The notes below the pieces were generated by a model, which was given only the letters and a program-made list of their open reading frames with translations, had not been told where the DNA came from and did no database searches. Positions 17,223 to 25,567 of a DNA stretch of 64,000 nt are shown in pieces (positions within the stretch are counted from its first letter, which is position 1; every line of letters begins with the position of its first letter). Location of the stretch: the NCBI GenBank assembly GCA_000403215.2, contig KE159527.1, forward strand, positions 45,497-109,496, read 5' to 3'. A program made the position numbers and the translations under genes. This DNA is from Lachnospiraceae bacterium A4 (GTDB lineage Bacteria > Bacillota > Clostridia > Lachnospirales > Lachnospiraceae).

Positions 17223-18323
17223 ATGAATATGAACAAAATTGGCTTTTTAAGCCTTGGCTTAATAGGAGGCTCGATCGCGCTTGCACTGCGGCAGATTTCC
17301 CCCGCTGCACAGATAATTGCCTATGCACGCAGACAGTCTACGCTCGACGAAGCGCTCTCTGCCGGTGCGATTGATATCGGCACGACAGAAATCAATGAAT
17401 TGTTTTTAGACTGCGATCTGATTTTCCTGTGTGCCCCCGTCGCCGTCAACAACAAATTTTTGGCACAGCTCAAACCCTTTTTGTCAGACAAAACGATTCT
17501 CACAGATGTCGGCAGCGTAAAGGGTTCTATCCATGAAACCATATCAGGACTCGGACTAGACAACCAATTTATCGGCGGTCATCCCATGGCAGGCAGCGAA
17601 AAAACCGGATTTTCAAACGCCAATCCCGTTTTATTAGAAAATGCATACTATATTCTTACGCCCACGGAGACTGTCTCCAAAGAAGCCATTGATGCATATT
17701 CCTCCCTCGTAAAGAAAATGGGCGCGATTCCAATACAATTAACTTGTCAGCAGCATGACTATGTAACCGCCGCCATCAGCCATGTACCGCATCTTGTCGC
17801 CGCAGCCCTTGCAAACTTGGTGCACGACCATGACTCCGCAGATGAAACGATGAAGCTAATCGCGGCAGGCGGTTTTAAGGACATCACGCGCATCGCCTCC
17901 TCCTCCCCTGATATGTGGGAGTCCATCTGTATGTCAAACACTGAAAATATCGCAAACTTACTGGATGATTACATCATCTCACTACAGACGATCAGCAAAG
18001 CCATGCGGGCAAAACAGACCGGCTTCACCTATGATCTGTTTGCCGCCTCCAAGGAATACCGGGACTCCTTCTCCGATTTGCCAAGAGGTCCTATCACCAA
18101 GGTTTTTGCCTGCTATGTGGATATTCCTGACGAAGCTGGCGCCATCGCCTCCATCGCCTCACTGCTCGCTGAGTCTGGGATTTCGATCAAAAATATTGGC
18201 ATCATACATAATCGGGATTTTGAGGAGGGCGTCCTTCGGGTTGAATTTTATGAACAGTATTCTTTAGATGAAGCTGTCACGCTGCTCACAAGCCTGCACT
18301 ATTCCATCTATCACAGGAAATAA
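17223..18323 (+). CDS. tyrA: Prephenate dehydrogenase with C-terminal ACT domain
   Basis: Converts prephenate to 4-hydroxyphenylpyruvate in tyrosine synthesis. The Rossmann segment starts GFLSLGLIGGS, followed by TDVGSVKG, the substrate-binding GGHPMAGSEKTGF, and HVPHLVAAAL with GGFKDITRIASS. From about residue 295 a C-terminal ACT-type regulatory domain reads VDIPDEAGAIASI and GISIKNIGIIHN, consistent with feedback control by an amino acid. The first Gly of the GxGxxG dinucleotide motif is Ser here. The ribosome site is GGAAAGG. No other aromatic genes are adjacent. Confidence 0.93.
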   Translation: MNMNKIGFLSLGLIGGSIALALRQISPAAQIIAYARRQSTLDEALSAGAIDIGTTEINELFLDCDLIFLCAPVAVNNKFLAQLKPFLSDKTILTDVGSVKGSIHETISGLGLDNQFIGGHPMAGSEKTGFSNANPVLLENAYYILTPTETVSKEAIDAYSSLVKKMGAIPIQLTCQQHDYVTAAISHVPHLVAAALANLVHDHDSADETMKLIAAGGFKDITRIASSSPDMWESICMSNTENIANLLDDYIISLQTISKAMRAKQTGFTYDLFAASKEYRDSFSDLPRGPITKVFACYVDIPDEAGAIASIASLLAESGISIKNIGIIHNRDFEEGVLRVEFYEQYSLDEAVTLLTSLHYSIYHRK

Positions 18324-18416
18324 ATGCATTCGCAATGCCCGCATCGGAGATTCTGAAAGATTTGTATTTCGCATAGAATAGTTATAGAATTTATCGCTGT
18401 CATGAGGTTTTCTATA

Positions 18417-18884
18417 ATGAAATTAAAACCCTATCTTATTTCTGTTGGTATCGCACTTGGTGTCGGCGGTCTGGCGGCTTTTCTGACACACGGCAATATC
18501 AGACTCTATGCCGTGCTGAACAAGCCCCCGCTCGCCCCTCCTGCCTTTCTTTTCCCGATCGTATGGACGATTTTGTATATCCTGATGGGGATTGGCAGCG
18601 CCCGCATCTATTTACAGAAATCATCATACTCCTTTGAAGTCATGGATGCGTTACTCAGCTATGCTCTCCAGTTGATTTTAAACTTTTTCTGGCCGATTAT
18701 CTTCTTTAATATGTATACATTTTTGTTTGCTTTCATATGGCTCGTCGTCCTATGGTGCGCCATCATCAAAATGATCTTGAAGTTCAGCCGGCTTGACACT
18801 GCTGCCGCATATCTGCAAATGCCTTATCTGTTATGGGTTACTTTTGCCGGCTATCTGAACTTTATGATCTATCTGCTGAATTAA
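18417..18884 (+). CDS. tspO: TspO/MBR family membrane protein
   Basis: A 155-residue, five-helix membrane protein of the TspO/translocator family, which binds tetrapyrroles and related ligands. Recognisable pieces are LNKPPLAPPAFLFPIVW (the conserved loop and start of helix 2), TILYILMGIGSARIYL, a helix with LNFFWPIIFF and a final YLLWVTFAGYLNF. I start at 18417 because GAGG lies ten bases upstream; the ATG at 18402 overlaps that site. The ligand and role here are unknown. Confidence 0.9.
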   Translation: MKLKPYLISVGIALGVGGLAAFLTHGNIRLYAVLNKPPLAPPAFLFPIVWTILYILMGIGSARIYLQKSSYSFEVMDALLSYALQLILNFFWPIIFFNMYTFLFAFIWLVVLWCAIIKMILKFSRLDTAAAYLQMPYLLWVTFAGYLNFMIYLLN

Positions 18885-18924
18885 TACTGGCAAAAAATTA
18901 TTTTAAAAAATTTACAAAAAGTAC

Positions 18925-18953
18925 TTGCTCTCTCTGCCAAAATGTGCTATTAT
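18925..18953 (+). promoter_or_regulatory. Promoter of tRNA-Leu
   Basis: TTGCTC, 17 bp, TATTAT, ending 34 bp before the mature tRNA 5' end. Confidence 0.65.
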
Positions 18954-18987
18954 ATTTCTTGTCGTTACGACACACGTTTTAGAAATT

Positions 18988-19070
18988 GCCGGTGTGGCGG
19001 AATGGCAGACGCAGCAGACTCAAAATCTGCCGGGGGCAACCTCGTGCCGGTTCAAGTCCGGCCACCGGCA
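18988..19070 (+). tRNA. tRNA-Leu (anticodon CAA)
   Basis: The acceptor stem GCCGGTG pairs with CACCGGC, with A as discriminator base. The anticodon stem GCAGA/TCTGC encloses loop CTCAAAA, giving anticodon CAA (reads UUG). The long variable arm expected of tRNA-Leu is present, and the T-arm contains GGTTCAAGTCC. The 3' CCA is not encoded. A terminator follows directly, so it is a single-tRNA transcript. Confidence 0.97.
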
Positions 19071-19071
19071 T

Positions 19072-19105
19072 AAAAGAAGCTATTTGTTTAGCTTCTTTTT
19101 TTGTG
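19072..19105 (+). terminator. Terminator after tRNA-Leu
   Basis: AAAAGAAGCTA, a 6-nt loop and TAGCTTCTTTT followed by more T residues, a classical rho-independent terminator two bases after the tRNA. Confidence 0.88.
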
Positions 19106-19118
19106 CACAGACCCATAT

Positions 19119-19161
19119 AGAAACAGAGCAGCTAACCTGTCAACTGCTCTGTTTCTTTTTG
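19119..19161. terminator. Second terminator, shared with the convergent heptad-repeat gene
   Basis: The 13-bp stem AGAAACAGAGCAG / CTGCTCTGTTTCT with a 12-nt loop, followed by TTTTTG on the plus strand. It lies 10 bp beyond the stop of the minus-strand gene at 19171 and could also end that transcript, though the U-run on that side is weak. Confidence 0.7.
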
Positions 19162-19170
19162 ACAATCATA

Positions 19171-19554
19171 TTATGCTATATGGTCTAGTCTCTCTTTGAT
19201 TCTGCGCAATTCACTCTCAAGAATATTCACCCGAATGGAAAGCATTTCCTTTTCATTGTCTATTCTCATCGCTTCATGCAGATTTCTTGATAAATCAAGA
19301 TGTCCCTCCGCTACACGTCTGATATTCACTCGAATTTCATTTTCAAGTGTCAAATCAATGTTTGTGACCTTTTGTTTTACATCATTGAGATCATTTTTTA
19401 CATTTTGCATGTCACTTTTCACATTTTGCATATCACTTTTCATATCTTGCATGTCGCTTTTCATATTTTGCATATCACTTTTCATATCTTGCATGTCGCT
19501 TTTCATATTTTGCATTTCAGCCAAAAGCAAGTCTAGTTTTTCACTATCCGTCAT
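19171..19554 (-). CDS. Small heptad-repeat coiled-coil protein
   Basis: A 127-residue protein without signal or membrane segment. After a short lead (SEKLDLLLAEM) it has about seven consecutive 7-residue units of the type QNMKSDM / QDMKSDM / QNVKSDM, then KNDLNDVKQKVTNIDLTLE and a second helical stretch with HEAMRIDNEKEMLSIRV. The heptads, with hydrophobic residues (M, V, L) at regular positions, predict a long parallel coiled coil. Function unknown. The DNA repeats are nearly identical, so the copy number may vary between strains. Confidence 0.75.
   Translation of the reverse strand: MTDSEKLDLLLAEMQNMKSDMQDMKSDMQNMKSDMQDMKSDMQNVKSDMQNVKNDLNDVKQKVTNIDLTLENEIRVNIRRVAEGHLDLSRNLHEAMRIDNEKEMLSIRVNILESELRRIKERLDHIA
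19386..19516. repeat. Tandem 21-bp repeats inside the heptad-repeat gene
   Basis: Units close to CTTTTCATATCTTGCATGTCG alternate with CTTTTCATATTTTGCATATCA, giving a 21-bp period with a 42-bp higher-order period, about six units. Each unit encodes one heptad, so gain or loss of a unit keeps the reading frame. Confidence 0.85.
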
Positions 19555-19584
19555 TTTTCCACCGCCTTCTCTATATTTTTTATA

Positions 19585-20760
19585 TTAATGATGAAACAGT
19601 CTAATCCCCGTAAAGCACATTGCGATATCATACTTATTGCAAGTCTCGATAACATTGTCATCTCTGATCGAGCCGCCCGGCTGCGCAATATATTTCACAC
19701 CGCTTCTGTGCGCCCTCTCCACATTGTCGCCAAACGGGAAAAACGCATCGGAACCAAGCGCCACCTCTGTCATCTGGTCAAGCCATGCACGCTTCTCCTC
19801 CCTCGTCAGTACCTCTGGCTTTTGTGTAAAGAAGTTCTCCCAAATGCCATCTGCAAGCACATCCATATAGTCATCACTCATATATACATCTATTGTGTTA
19901 TCTCTGTCTGCGCGGCCAATTTTGTCCTTAAACGGCAGATTTAACACTTTGGGATTCTGGCGCAGGAACCAGTTGTCTGCCTTGTTTCCGGCAAGTCTGG
20001 TACAGTGGATACGCGACTGCTGACCAGCACCGATACCGATTGCCTGACCGTCCTTTACATAGCATACGGAATTTGACTGTGTGTACTTTAATGTAATCAT
20101 GGCAATGGCAAGATCAATCTTTGCCTGCTCTGGAATCTTTTTGTTCGCTGTCACGACATTTGCAAACAGTGCATTGTCGATCACCAGTTCGTTTCTGCCC
20201 TGTTCAAATGTAATGCCATACACGTCCTTTGTCTCTATAGGATTGGGTACATAATCAGCATCAATCTGAATCACTGCATAATTCCCCTTTTTCTTTGCCT
20301 TCAGCATTTCAAGCGCCTCTGGCTCATATCCGGGCGCTATGATTCCATCTGAAACCTCCCGCTTGATTAACCTTGCGGTATCTGCATCACAAACATCTGA
20401 CAGCGCTATAAAATCACCAAATGAGGACATTCGGTCCGCGCCCCTTGCCCTTGCATAAGCACATGCAAGCGGTGACAAATCGCCCATATCATCTACCCAG
20501 TAAATCTTGCGTCCAACTTCATCTAATGGAAGTCCTACTGCCGCCCCGGCAGGTGATACATGTTTGAAAGAGGTCGCAGCAGGAAGCCCTGTAGCCTTTT
20601 TCAATTCCTTTACAAGCTGCCAGCCATTCAACGCGTCCAGAAAATTAATGTAACCGGGCTTACCATTCAGCACTTCAATGGGCAGCTCCCCGTCTTTCAT
20701 ATATATTTTAGATGGTTTCTGGTTTGGGTTGCACCCATATTTTAATTCTAATTCTTTCAT
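19585..20760 (-). CDS. purH: AICAR transformylase, stand-alone (PurH C-terminal domain only)
   Basis: Phosphoribosylaminoimidazolecarboxamide formyltransferase, the ninth step of IMP synthesis, turning AICAR into FAICAR with 10-formyl-THF. The 391 residues cover only the transformylase part: start [13 protein letters not shown], the conserved [14 protein letters not shown] (catalytic Lys-His) and the late [13 protein letters not shown] and [15 protein letters not shown]. The IMP cyclohydrolase domain that makes up the N-terminal third of ordinary PurH is absent. It is not a truncation, because a separate PurO-type cyclohydrolase lies 56 bp upstream in the same operon. An AAGGAG ribosome site is present. 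Confidence 0.95.
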   Translation of the reverse strand: MKELELKYGCNPNQKPSKIYMKDGELPIEVLNGKPGYINFLDALNGWQLVKELKKATGLPAATSFKHVSPAGAAVGLPLDEVGRKIYWVDDMGDLSPLACAYARARGADRMSSFGDFIALSDVCDADTARLIKREVSDGIIAPGYEPEALEMLKAKKKGNYAVIQIDADYVPNPIETKDVYGITFEQGRNELVIDNALFANVVTANKKIPEQAKIDLAIAMITLKYTQSNSVCYVKDGQAIGIGAGQQSRIHCTRLAGNKADNWFLRQNPKVLNLPFKDKIGRADRDNTIDVYMSDDYMDVLADGIWENFFTQKPEVLTREEKRAWLDQMTEVALGSDAFFPFGDNVERAHRSGVKYIAQPGGSIRDDNVIETCNKYDIAMCFTGIRLFHH

Positions 20761-20816
20761 TTGTTCTATACTCCTTTTGCTTGTCTTTTTATGTATGGCG
20801 CATGGGGATGCGGTGT

Positions 20817-21530
20817 TTACACGTTTTTATTATAAATTTTTGACTCGTAGCGGCCTGTTTCGATGTCAATAAAACGGACAAACAGCGACACTTTATTGTC
20901 ATCATTCAGGCTGTTCCAGACCATTTCACCAAACGCGTTCATATCATCTGGAATCTCGACAAGCTTTGGCTCGCCCTCAAAGCTTGGCAGCGGATTACCA
21001 TCGCCCATATAAGTGTGAATGAAATGTCCCTCTCCCGCCACAGGATTATTGTACGCAAAGGTATAGCGGTTGCAAGCGTCAGGATTTCCGTTGTTGCTTT
21101 TCAGTATGGACATTGCATAGCTGTAATCTCCATTTTCAATATGAAGAATCCCCGAAATGCGCGGTGTATAATTGGGCGCATCTGGCTCAAACTCCCTCGT
21201 TCTGAGTGCCTGCTCGAAAGTCTGCTGTTTGTCCATCAGCTCATAAACCGTATCCGTCTGGTCTCCGTTTGTCACGATCGTTTTGTTGCCAAGCACGCGG
21301 ACAGGCGCATAAATGATAAGACTCGGGTCACTCAGCTTGGACGGGTCAAATGCCTGTGTGCGGATACCTTCGCCCTCCTCCACAAACACGCGGTTTCTGC
21401 TGTTCTCGCTTCTGCCCATGATAAAATAAGCAATTGCCGCCTTTTTTCCGTCTTTTGTCTTACCGATCACAATTCCTCTGCCCGGGTAAGCGTTTCCTTT
21501 GAGCTCATTCTCCAATGATAGCATCTTCAT
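20817..21530 (-). CDS. purO: IMP cyclohydrolase, archaeal PurO type
   Basis: A 237-residue protein of the IMP_cyclohyd (PurO-like) family, closing FAICAR to IMP, the last purine step. Recognisable features are [11 protein letters not shown] near the start, [15 protein letters not shown], the central NYTPRISGI and the end [26 protein letters not shown]. The family was first described in archaea and is structurally unrelated to the PurH cyclohydrolase. Pairing with a transformylase-only PurH supplies the full two-step conversion. It is the first gene behind the ZTP riboswitch. Confidence 0.9.
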   Translation of the reverse strand: MKMLSLENELKGNAYPGRGIVIGKTKDGKKAAIAYFIMGRSENSRNRVFVEEGEGIRTQAFDPSKLSDPSLIIYAPVRVLGNKTIVTNGDQTDTVYELMDKQQTFEQALRTREFEPDAPNYTPRISGILHIENGDYSYAMSILKSNNGNPDACNRYTFAYNNPVAGEGHFIHTYMGDGNPLPSFEGEPKLVEIPDDMNAFGEMVWNSLNDDNKVSLFVRFIDIETGRYESKIYNKNV

Positions 21531-21624
21531 CTCTTATCCTCCTAAATGTTTAAAATGTGTATGAACGTGTGCCCTGTATGCTTTTCGTCAGGTCTAACAG
21601 TTTTCCTCCGCACGGGTCTGTGCA

Positions 21625-21667
21625 TAAAAAACCGTCTGGGCACACAAAATTCATGGGCCCAGGCGGT
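21625..21667 (-). terminator. Riboswitch terminator
   Basis: On the minus strand ACCGCCTGGGC (21657-21667) pairs with GCCCAGACGGT (21631-21641), followed by six T residues. It shares its left arm with the aptamer core, which is the switching geometry. Confidence 0.85.
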
Positions 21668-21751
21668 CGGCTTCTAACTCGTCATACACTCCCTGTAGGT
21701 GCTCCTACACAGCATCTTCTGCCAATGCTGTCTCCGCCAGTTGTGTATCTG
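21625..21751 (-). ncRNA. ZTP (pfl) riboswitch controlling purO-purH
   Basis: On the minus strand the leader contains GATACACAACTGGCGGAGA at the 5' end (21751 down) and GCCGACCGCCTGGGC about 80 nt later, the two conserved blocks of the pfl/ZTP aptamer. The CCGCCTGGGC block is also the left arm of a terminator stem ending in a U-run (21625-21667). Family knowledge: ZMP/ZTP is AICAR, which accumulates when 10-formyl-THF is short. The layout predicts that ligand binding prevents the terminator and turns on purO-purH, whose PurH consumes ZMP. The exact aptamer ends are estimated by eye. Confidence 0.87.
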
Positions 21752-21832
21752 TTTTTATCATATATGATAGCTTCCATTTTGGCAAGTATTTCATTTTGAA
21801 ATATCAAGATTCTGAGTGTTATTTTATAATAT

Positions 21833-23607
21833 TTAGATATTCTGCTTATTACTCAAATACCGTATACACACCCCATTTCCATGAAGCACATCGCCCTCAA
21901 GCTTTCTCGAAAACATGATCTTGCTATCTTCGTCCTTGATGACCTCAATATCCTCATCGCTGCTGTTGACAATCACCTCCAGCGTCTCTCCCCAGCCCAT
22001 TTTCTGAAACTGTATGACACGGGGATTTTTATACTCCGCGGGGAAATGGAAATTGCGCTCACGCATCAGCGGCTCTTCTTTTCTGAGCTTGATGAGCTGC
22101 TTTGTAATAGAAATCTGCTCATTGTACTTGCCCTGTTCGATATCTCCCCACGGCATACACCTGCGGCAGTCCGGGTCAAAACTGCCCTCCATGCCAATCT
22201 CCGTACCATAGTAGATGCAGGTGCTGCCCGGCATGGTAAACAACAACGCAAAGAGGCAGTTGTACATATCAAGCCCGCTTGTCACATTTCTGAGGCGGAT
22301 TGTGTCATGGGAGTCCAGCATATTAAATAAAACATCATTGGTCTGCTGCATATAATTTGTGTAACAGCGGTTGACCATAAACTCAAAATTCTCGCCCGTC
22401 AGGCTCTTGTCTAAAAAGAAATCCTTCATGCTTCCTGCAAGCGGATAATTCATGACAGAGTCAAACTCGTCGCCCCGCAGCCAAGGAATCGCATCATGCC
22501 ACACTTCGCCTAAAATATAGATTTCTGGCTTAATTGCCTTCAACGCCATTCGGAGCTGTTTGCAGAATACATGAGACACCTCATTTGCCACATCCATGCG
22601 GAGGCCGTCCACATCATATTTCTTTACCCAGCCGCATGCCACACCGATTAAATAGTCGCGCACTGCCTGATTGTTGGTATTGAGCTTAGGCATCTCATCA
22701 TAAAAAGCAAATGTGTACAACTGCCCCCTCCTTGCAGCGTCCCACTGGTTTGACAACGGCCACTCATTAATCATAAACCAGTCAAAATACTGTGAATCGC
22801 GCCCGTTTTTTAACACGTCCTGCCACGGCTTGAAGAAGTAGCCGCTATGGTTGAACACCGCATCTAGCATGACGCGGATTCCGCGCTTATGCGCCTCGTC
22901 CACAAAACGCTTCATGGTCTCATCATCGCCAAAATGAGAATCAATTTTCTCATAATCTGTGGTGTCATATTTGTGGTTGGAGGGGGACTCATTGATCGCG
23001 TCGTGTAAATCCCGGTAATGCCCAGCTCTTTCAGGTAATCAAGTTTATCCGTCATGCCCTTCAAGTCTCCGCCGTAAAAGTCATTGTGCCCGACATCGCC
23101 CTCATATTTCCATGCCTTTGTATTCTCGGGATTTAAAGAGGGGTCTCCATTGCAGAACCGCTCTGGGAAAATCTGGTACCAGATCGTCTCATTGACCCAC
23201 TCAGGCACTTTGTTGACATCAATGGGATTCATCCACGGCATCGTAAAACATTGTCTGCTGCGCCCTTTGATCTGCATCTGTTCCTCACTGACAAAACCAT
23301 CTTCAAAATAGTACCAGCGCTCTGTCTCTGTCACCAGTTCAAAATAGTATTTTAACCGTTTAAATGCCGGCTTGATTGTCGTCGTCCACCAAAGCTGGTA
23401 TTTCAGGCGCTTTTTGAATGGAACATTCGCTTTCTCACCAGTCCATTCCTCGCCGCCGCCCAAGATTCCGTTTGCAAACGGGTCTCCATATACAATATTT
23501 ACTTCTTTTACATCATATCCAGTTTTGAGATTGATAATCAGTTGATTTTCATCAAGCATATAGCAATAGTTATCAACAGTTCTGTGAAAAACTGACGCAA
23601 ACTCCAT
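21833..23607 (-). pseudogene. Alpha-amylase family (neopullulanase/cyclomaltodextrinase-like) gene with frameshift
   Basis: One GH13 gene read in two frames: 23607-22912 carries the N-terminal beta-sandwich region and the barrel start (WYQIFPERFCNGDP), and 22915-21833 carries the rest. In the first frame the sequence turns to nonsense after LKELGITGIY; in the other frame it continues INESPSNHKYDTTDYEKIDSHFG and joins MKRFVDEAHKRG. The break lies near 22996-23003 and fits loss of one base. Downstream catalytic parts are intact: DAVFNHSG, DGLRMDVANE (nucleophile), ILGEVWHD (acid) and MLDSHDTIRL. Product would be an intracellular maltodextrin hydrolase. No signal peptide. A sequencing error would look the same. 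Confidence 0.85.
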
Positions 23608-23674
23608 ATTTGTACCCTTCCCTTTCCATTTGAAACATCTACAGTTGAAAAATTATACTTCCGAAAAAATATTG

Positions 23675-23686
23675 GAAAACGTTTTC
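23675..23686. promoter_or_regulatory. LacI-type operator upstream of the amylase gene
   Basis: GAAAACGTTTTC, a perfect 12-bp palindrome with a central CG, 68 bp upstream of the amylase start. This is the form bound by LacI-family sugar regulators (MalR/CcpA-like). A close variant lies ahead of the LacI gene at 33391. Confidence 0.7.
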
Positions 23687-23693
23687 TAGCGCG

Positions 23694-24716
23694 CTACATC
23701 ATAAGGCCGAGAACGTTCTCATAATCCTCCAGATTTTTCTCCAAAAGTTTTGGCGTGTCCAGCCCATAGGGACATCTGGAAGCGCACTGCCCACAGTGGA
23801 GGCATTCCTTGATTTTTGCCATTTCTGCCTGCCACTCCTCACCCAGCCAGTTTGCCGAGGGAGAACGGCGCAAAAGCTGGGAAATCCGCGCGCAGTTGTT
23901 GATTTTGATTCCCTTTGGACACGGCATACAGTAACCGCACCCGCGGCAGAAGTCTCCTGCAAGCTCTTTTAGATCCTTCTCGTAAATTGCCTTCATTTCC
24001 TCGTCCATTTCAGGAGCCTTCTCCTGATAAGACAAAAATTCAGCAAGTTCGGATTCCCGCTGTACGCCCCAAAGCGGCAGCACAGATTTATACTGGCACG
24101 CAAACCAGTAGCAGACCTTTGCGTTGGTGAGCAGCCCGCCTGCCAGTCCTTTCATGCCAAGAAAGCCCATTCCTGCCTCCTCACATTTTTTCACAAGTGC
24201 AATTTCCTTCTCCGATGAGATGTATGCAAAGGGAAACTGCAACGTCTCGTACAGGCCGCTCTCTATGGCTTCCTCTGCAACATTCAGCAGATGCGCTGTG
24301 ATGCCGATATGCCTGATTTTTCCTTCTTTTTTTGCCTTGACAACAGCATCATACACGCCGTCCTCGTCCCCCGGACGGAAGCACTTGGGCGCACAGTGCA
24401 GTTGATAAATGTCAATGTACGCTGTCTGTAACAGACGAAGCGAAGTCTCCAAATCCTCCAGCACCTTCTCGCCCGTCTGGGCAGCAGTTTTTGTCGCAAT
24501 ATAATATGTACTCCTGTCAACGTCCTTGAGCGCAGCGCCCAGCTTCTGCTCGCTGTCGCTGTACGCCCTTGCAGTATCAAAGAAATTCACCCCGCCGTCA
24601 AGCGCCATATGAATCAGTTTCACGGCACTGTCCATGTCAATCCGCTGAATCGGAAGTGCGCCAAAGCCATTTTTGTTTGCAACAATTCCAGTATTTCCAA
24701 GTTTTACAGTTACCAC
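23694..24716 (-). CDS. Aldo/keto reductase with C-terminal 4Fe-4S ferredoxin domain
   Basis: A 340-residue oxidoreductase. The N-terminal AKR barrel has NGFGALPIQR, the catalytic Asp-Tyr region FFDTARAYSDSE, Lys in IATKT, YQLHCA and GKIRHIGITAH. From about residue 265 a ferredoxin-like domain has two cysteine clusters, CRGCGYCMPCPKG and CLHCGQCASRCPYG, predicting two 4Fe-4S centres. Enzymes of this build pair an NAD(P)H-type barrel with iron-sulfur electron transfer and are common in anaerobes; the substrate is unknown. The start is GTG with AGGAGG eight bases upstream. The TetR gene just upstream may regulate it. Confidence 0.9.
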   Translation of the reverse strand: MVTVKLGNTGIVANKNGFGALPIQRIDMDSAVKLIHMALDGGVNFFDTARAYSDSEQKLGAALKDVDRSTYYIATKTAAQTGEKVLEDLETSLRLLQTAYIDIYQLHCAPKCFRPGDEDGVYDAVVKAKKEGKIRHIGITAHLLNVAEEAIESGLYETLQFPFAYISSEKEIALVKKCEEAGMGFLGMKGLAGGLLTNAKVCYWFACQYKSVLPLWGVQRESELAEFLSYQEKAPEMDEEMKAIYEKDLKELAGDFCRGCGYCMPCPKGIKINNCARISQLLRRSPSANWLGEEWQAEMAKIKECLHCGQCASRCPYGLDTPKLLEKNLEDYENVLGLMM

Positions 24717-24768
24717 AATATGTTCCTCCTGTTTTGTCTATCCTTCAAATGCTTTGCAAGCGGTCTGT

Positions 24769-25356
24769 TCACGAAGTTCTCATATAAGCCGAGACCGCCT
24801 CCGCACCGTACAACAGTGTATCCAGACCGTCCTGATATTTGTAGTCAATATTCGCTGCCAGCATCGTGCCGATTCCTGTCATGAGAAGCCAGATATTCTG
24901 CGCCGCTTTGTGGCTGTCTGTCTCCGCACGCACCTCTCCTGCTGCCTTTCCCTCCTCCACCAAAGCTGAAATCTCCTGAAGAATCGTATTTTTTATACCC
25001 GTCTCGGTCACTTTGTAGAGCGCAGTGTAGTGCTGGAAATAAGAATTTTTTTCATAGATGTACGTAAACGCCGTCTTGATGAGTATGATAAAATTCTCCT
25101 CGAAAGAAGCCTGCGGCTTCAGGGCATTCTTCGCCTTTGCCATAAGCTCCTCATTGCACCGCTGCGCGACCACCAGATTAATCTCGTCAATATCACGAAA
25201 TCTGTTGTAGATCACTCTCCTGTCACAGTTCAGTTCCCTGCAAAGCCTTGTAACGGTCAATGCATCTGCACCTTCACGGCAGCCAATGTTTACTGCAAGG
25301 TCTACAATGCGCTTGCTTGTCTCATCTTCAATACGTTTTCCTTTTGAGAATGCCAT
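24769..25356 (-). CDS. TetR/AcrR family regulator
   Basis: A 195-residue one-component regulator. The N-terminal helix-turn-helix is seen in SKRIVDLAVNIGCREGADALTV and CRELNCDRRVIYNRFRDIDEIN; the C-terminal helical domain (from about 70) would bind an unknown ligand. I start at 25356 (MAFSKGKR) because GGGGTGG lies just upstream; the open frame continues to 25458 but adds only low-complexity polar sequence. It is transcribed in the same direction as the aldo/keto reductase 52 bp downstream, making that gene a likely target. Confidence 0.85.
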   Translation of the reverse strand: MAFSKGKRIEDETSKRIVDLAVNIGCREGADALTVTRLCRELNCDRRVIYNRFRDIDEINLVVAQRCNEELMAKAKNALKPQASFEENFIILIKTAFTYIYEKNSYFQHYTALYKVTETGIKNTILQEISALVEEGKAAGEVRAETDSHKAAQNIWLLMTGIGTMLAANIDYKYQDGLDTLLYGAEAVSAYMRTS

Positions 25357-25438
25357 TTTTCCACCCCATTTGTCTTTGTTCGTATTAACACTGTCATGAT
25401 TCTGCCGACTGTTGCCTGTCCAATCCTTTTTATAGGAT

Positions 25439-25486
25439 ACAAAAGTCATGTTTTTCACACCTTAGGATGAATCACATGACTTTTGT
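25439..25486 (-). terminator. Inverted repeat, probable terminator of the ABC exporter operon
   Basis: ACAAAAGTCATG and CATGACTTTTGT form a perfect 12-bp stem with a 24-nt loop. It lies about 80 bp after the exporter stop and 80 bp before the TetR start. The right arm ends TTTTGT; the U-run is short, so a regulatory operator is the alternative. Confidence 0.55.
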
Positions 25487-25567
25487 TATTCTTATCTTAT
25501 CAGTTATAGCCCAAAATAGCAAGGAAATCTGGCAAAAAACAATTTATAAACAAGATAAACTAAGTGG

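Noticed and set aside
19585-20760. purH as a truncated gene
   Set aside because: The missing cyclohydrolase function is supplied by the adjacent PurO-like gene, so a stand-alone transformylase is the better reading.
21833-23607. Two separate amylase-related genes
   Set aside because: The two parts complement each other exactly at a conserved motif and the second lacks a ribosome site; it is one gene with a frameshift.
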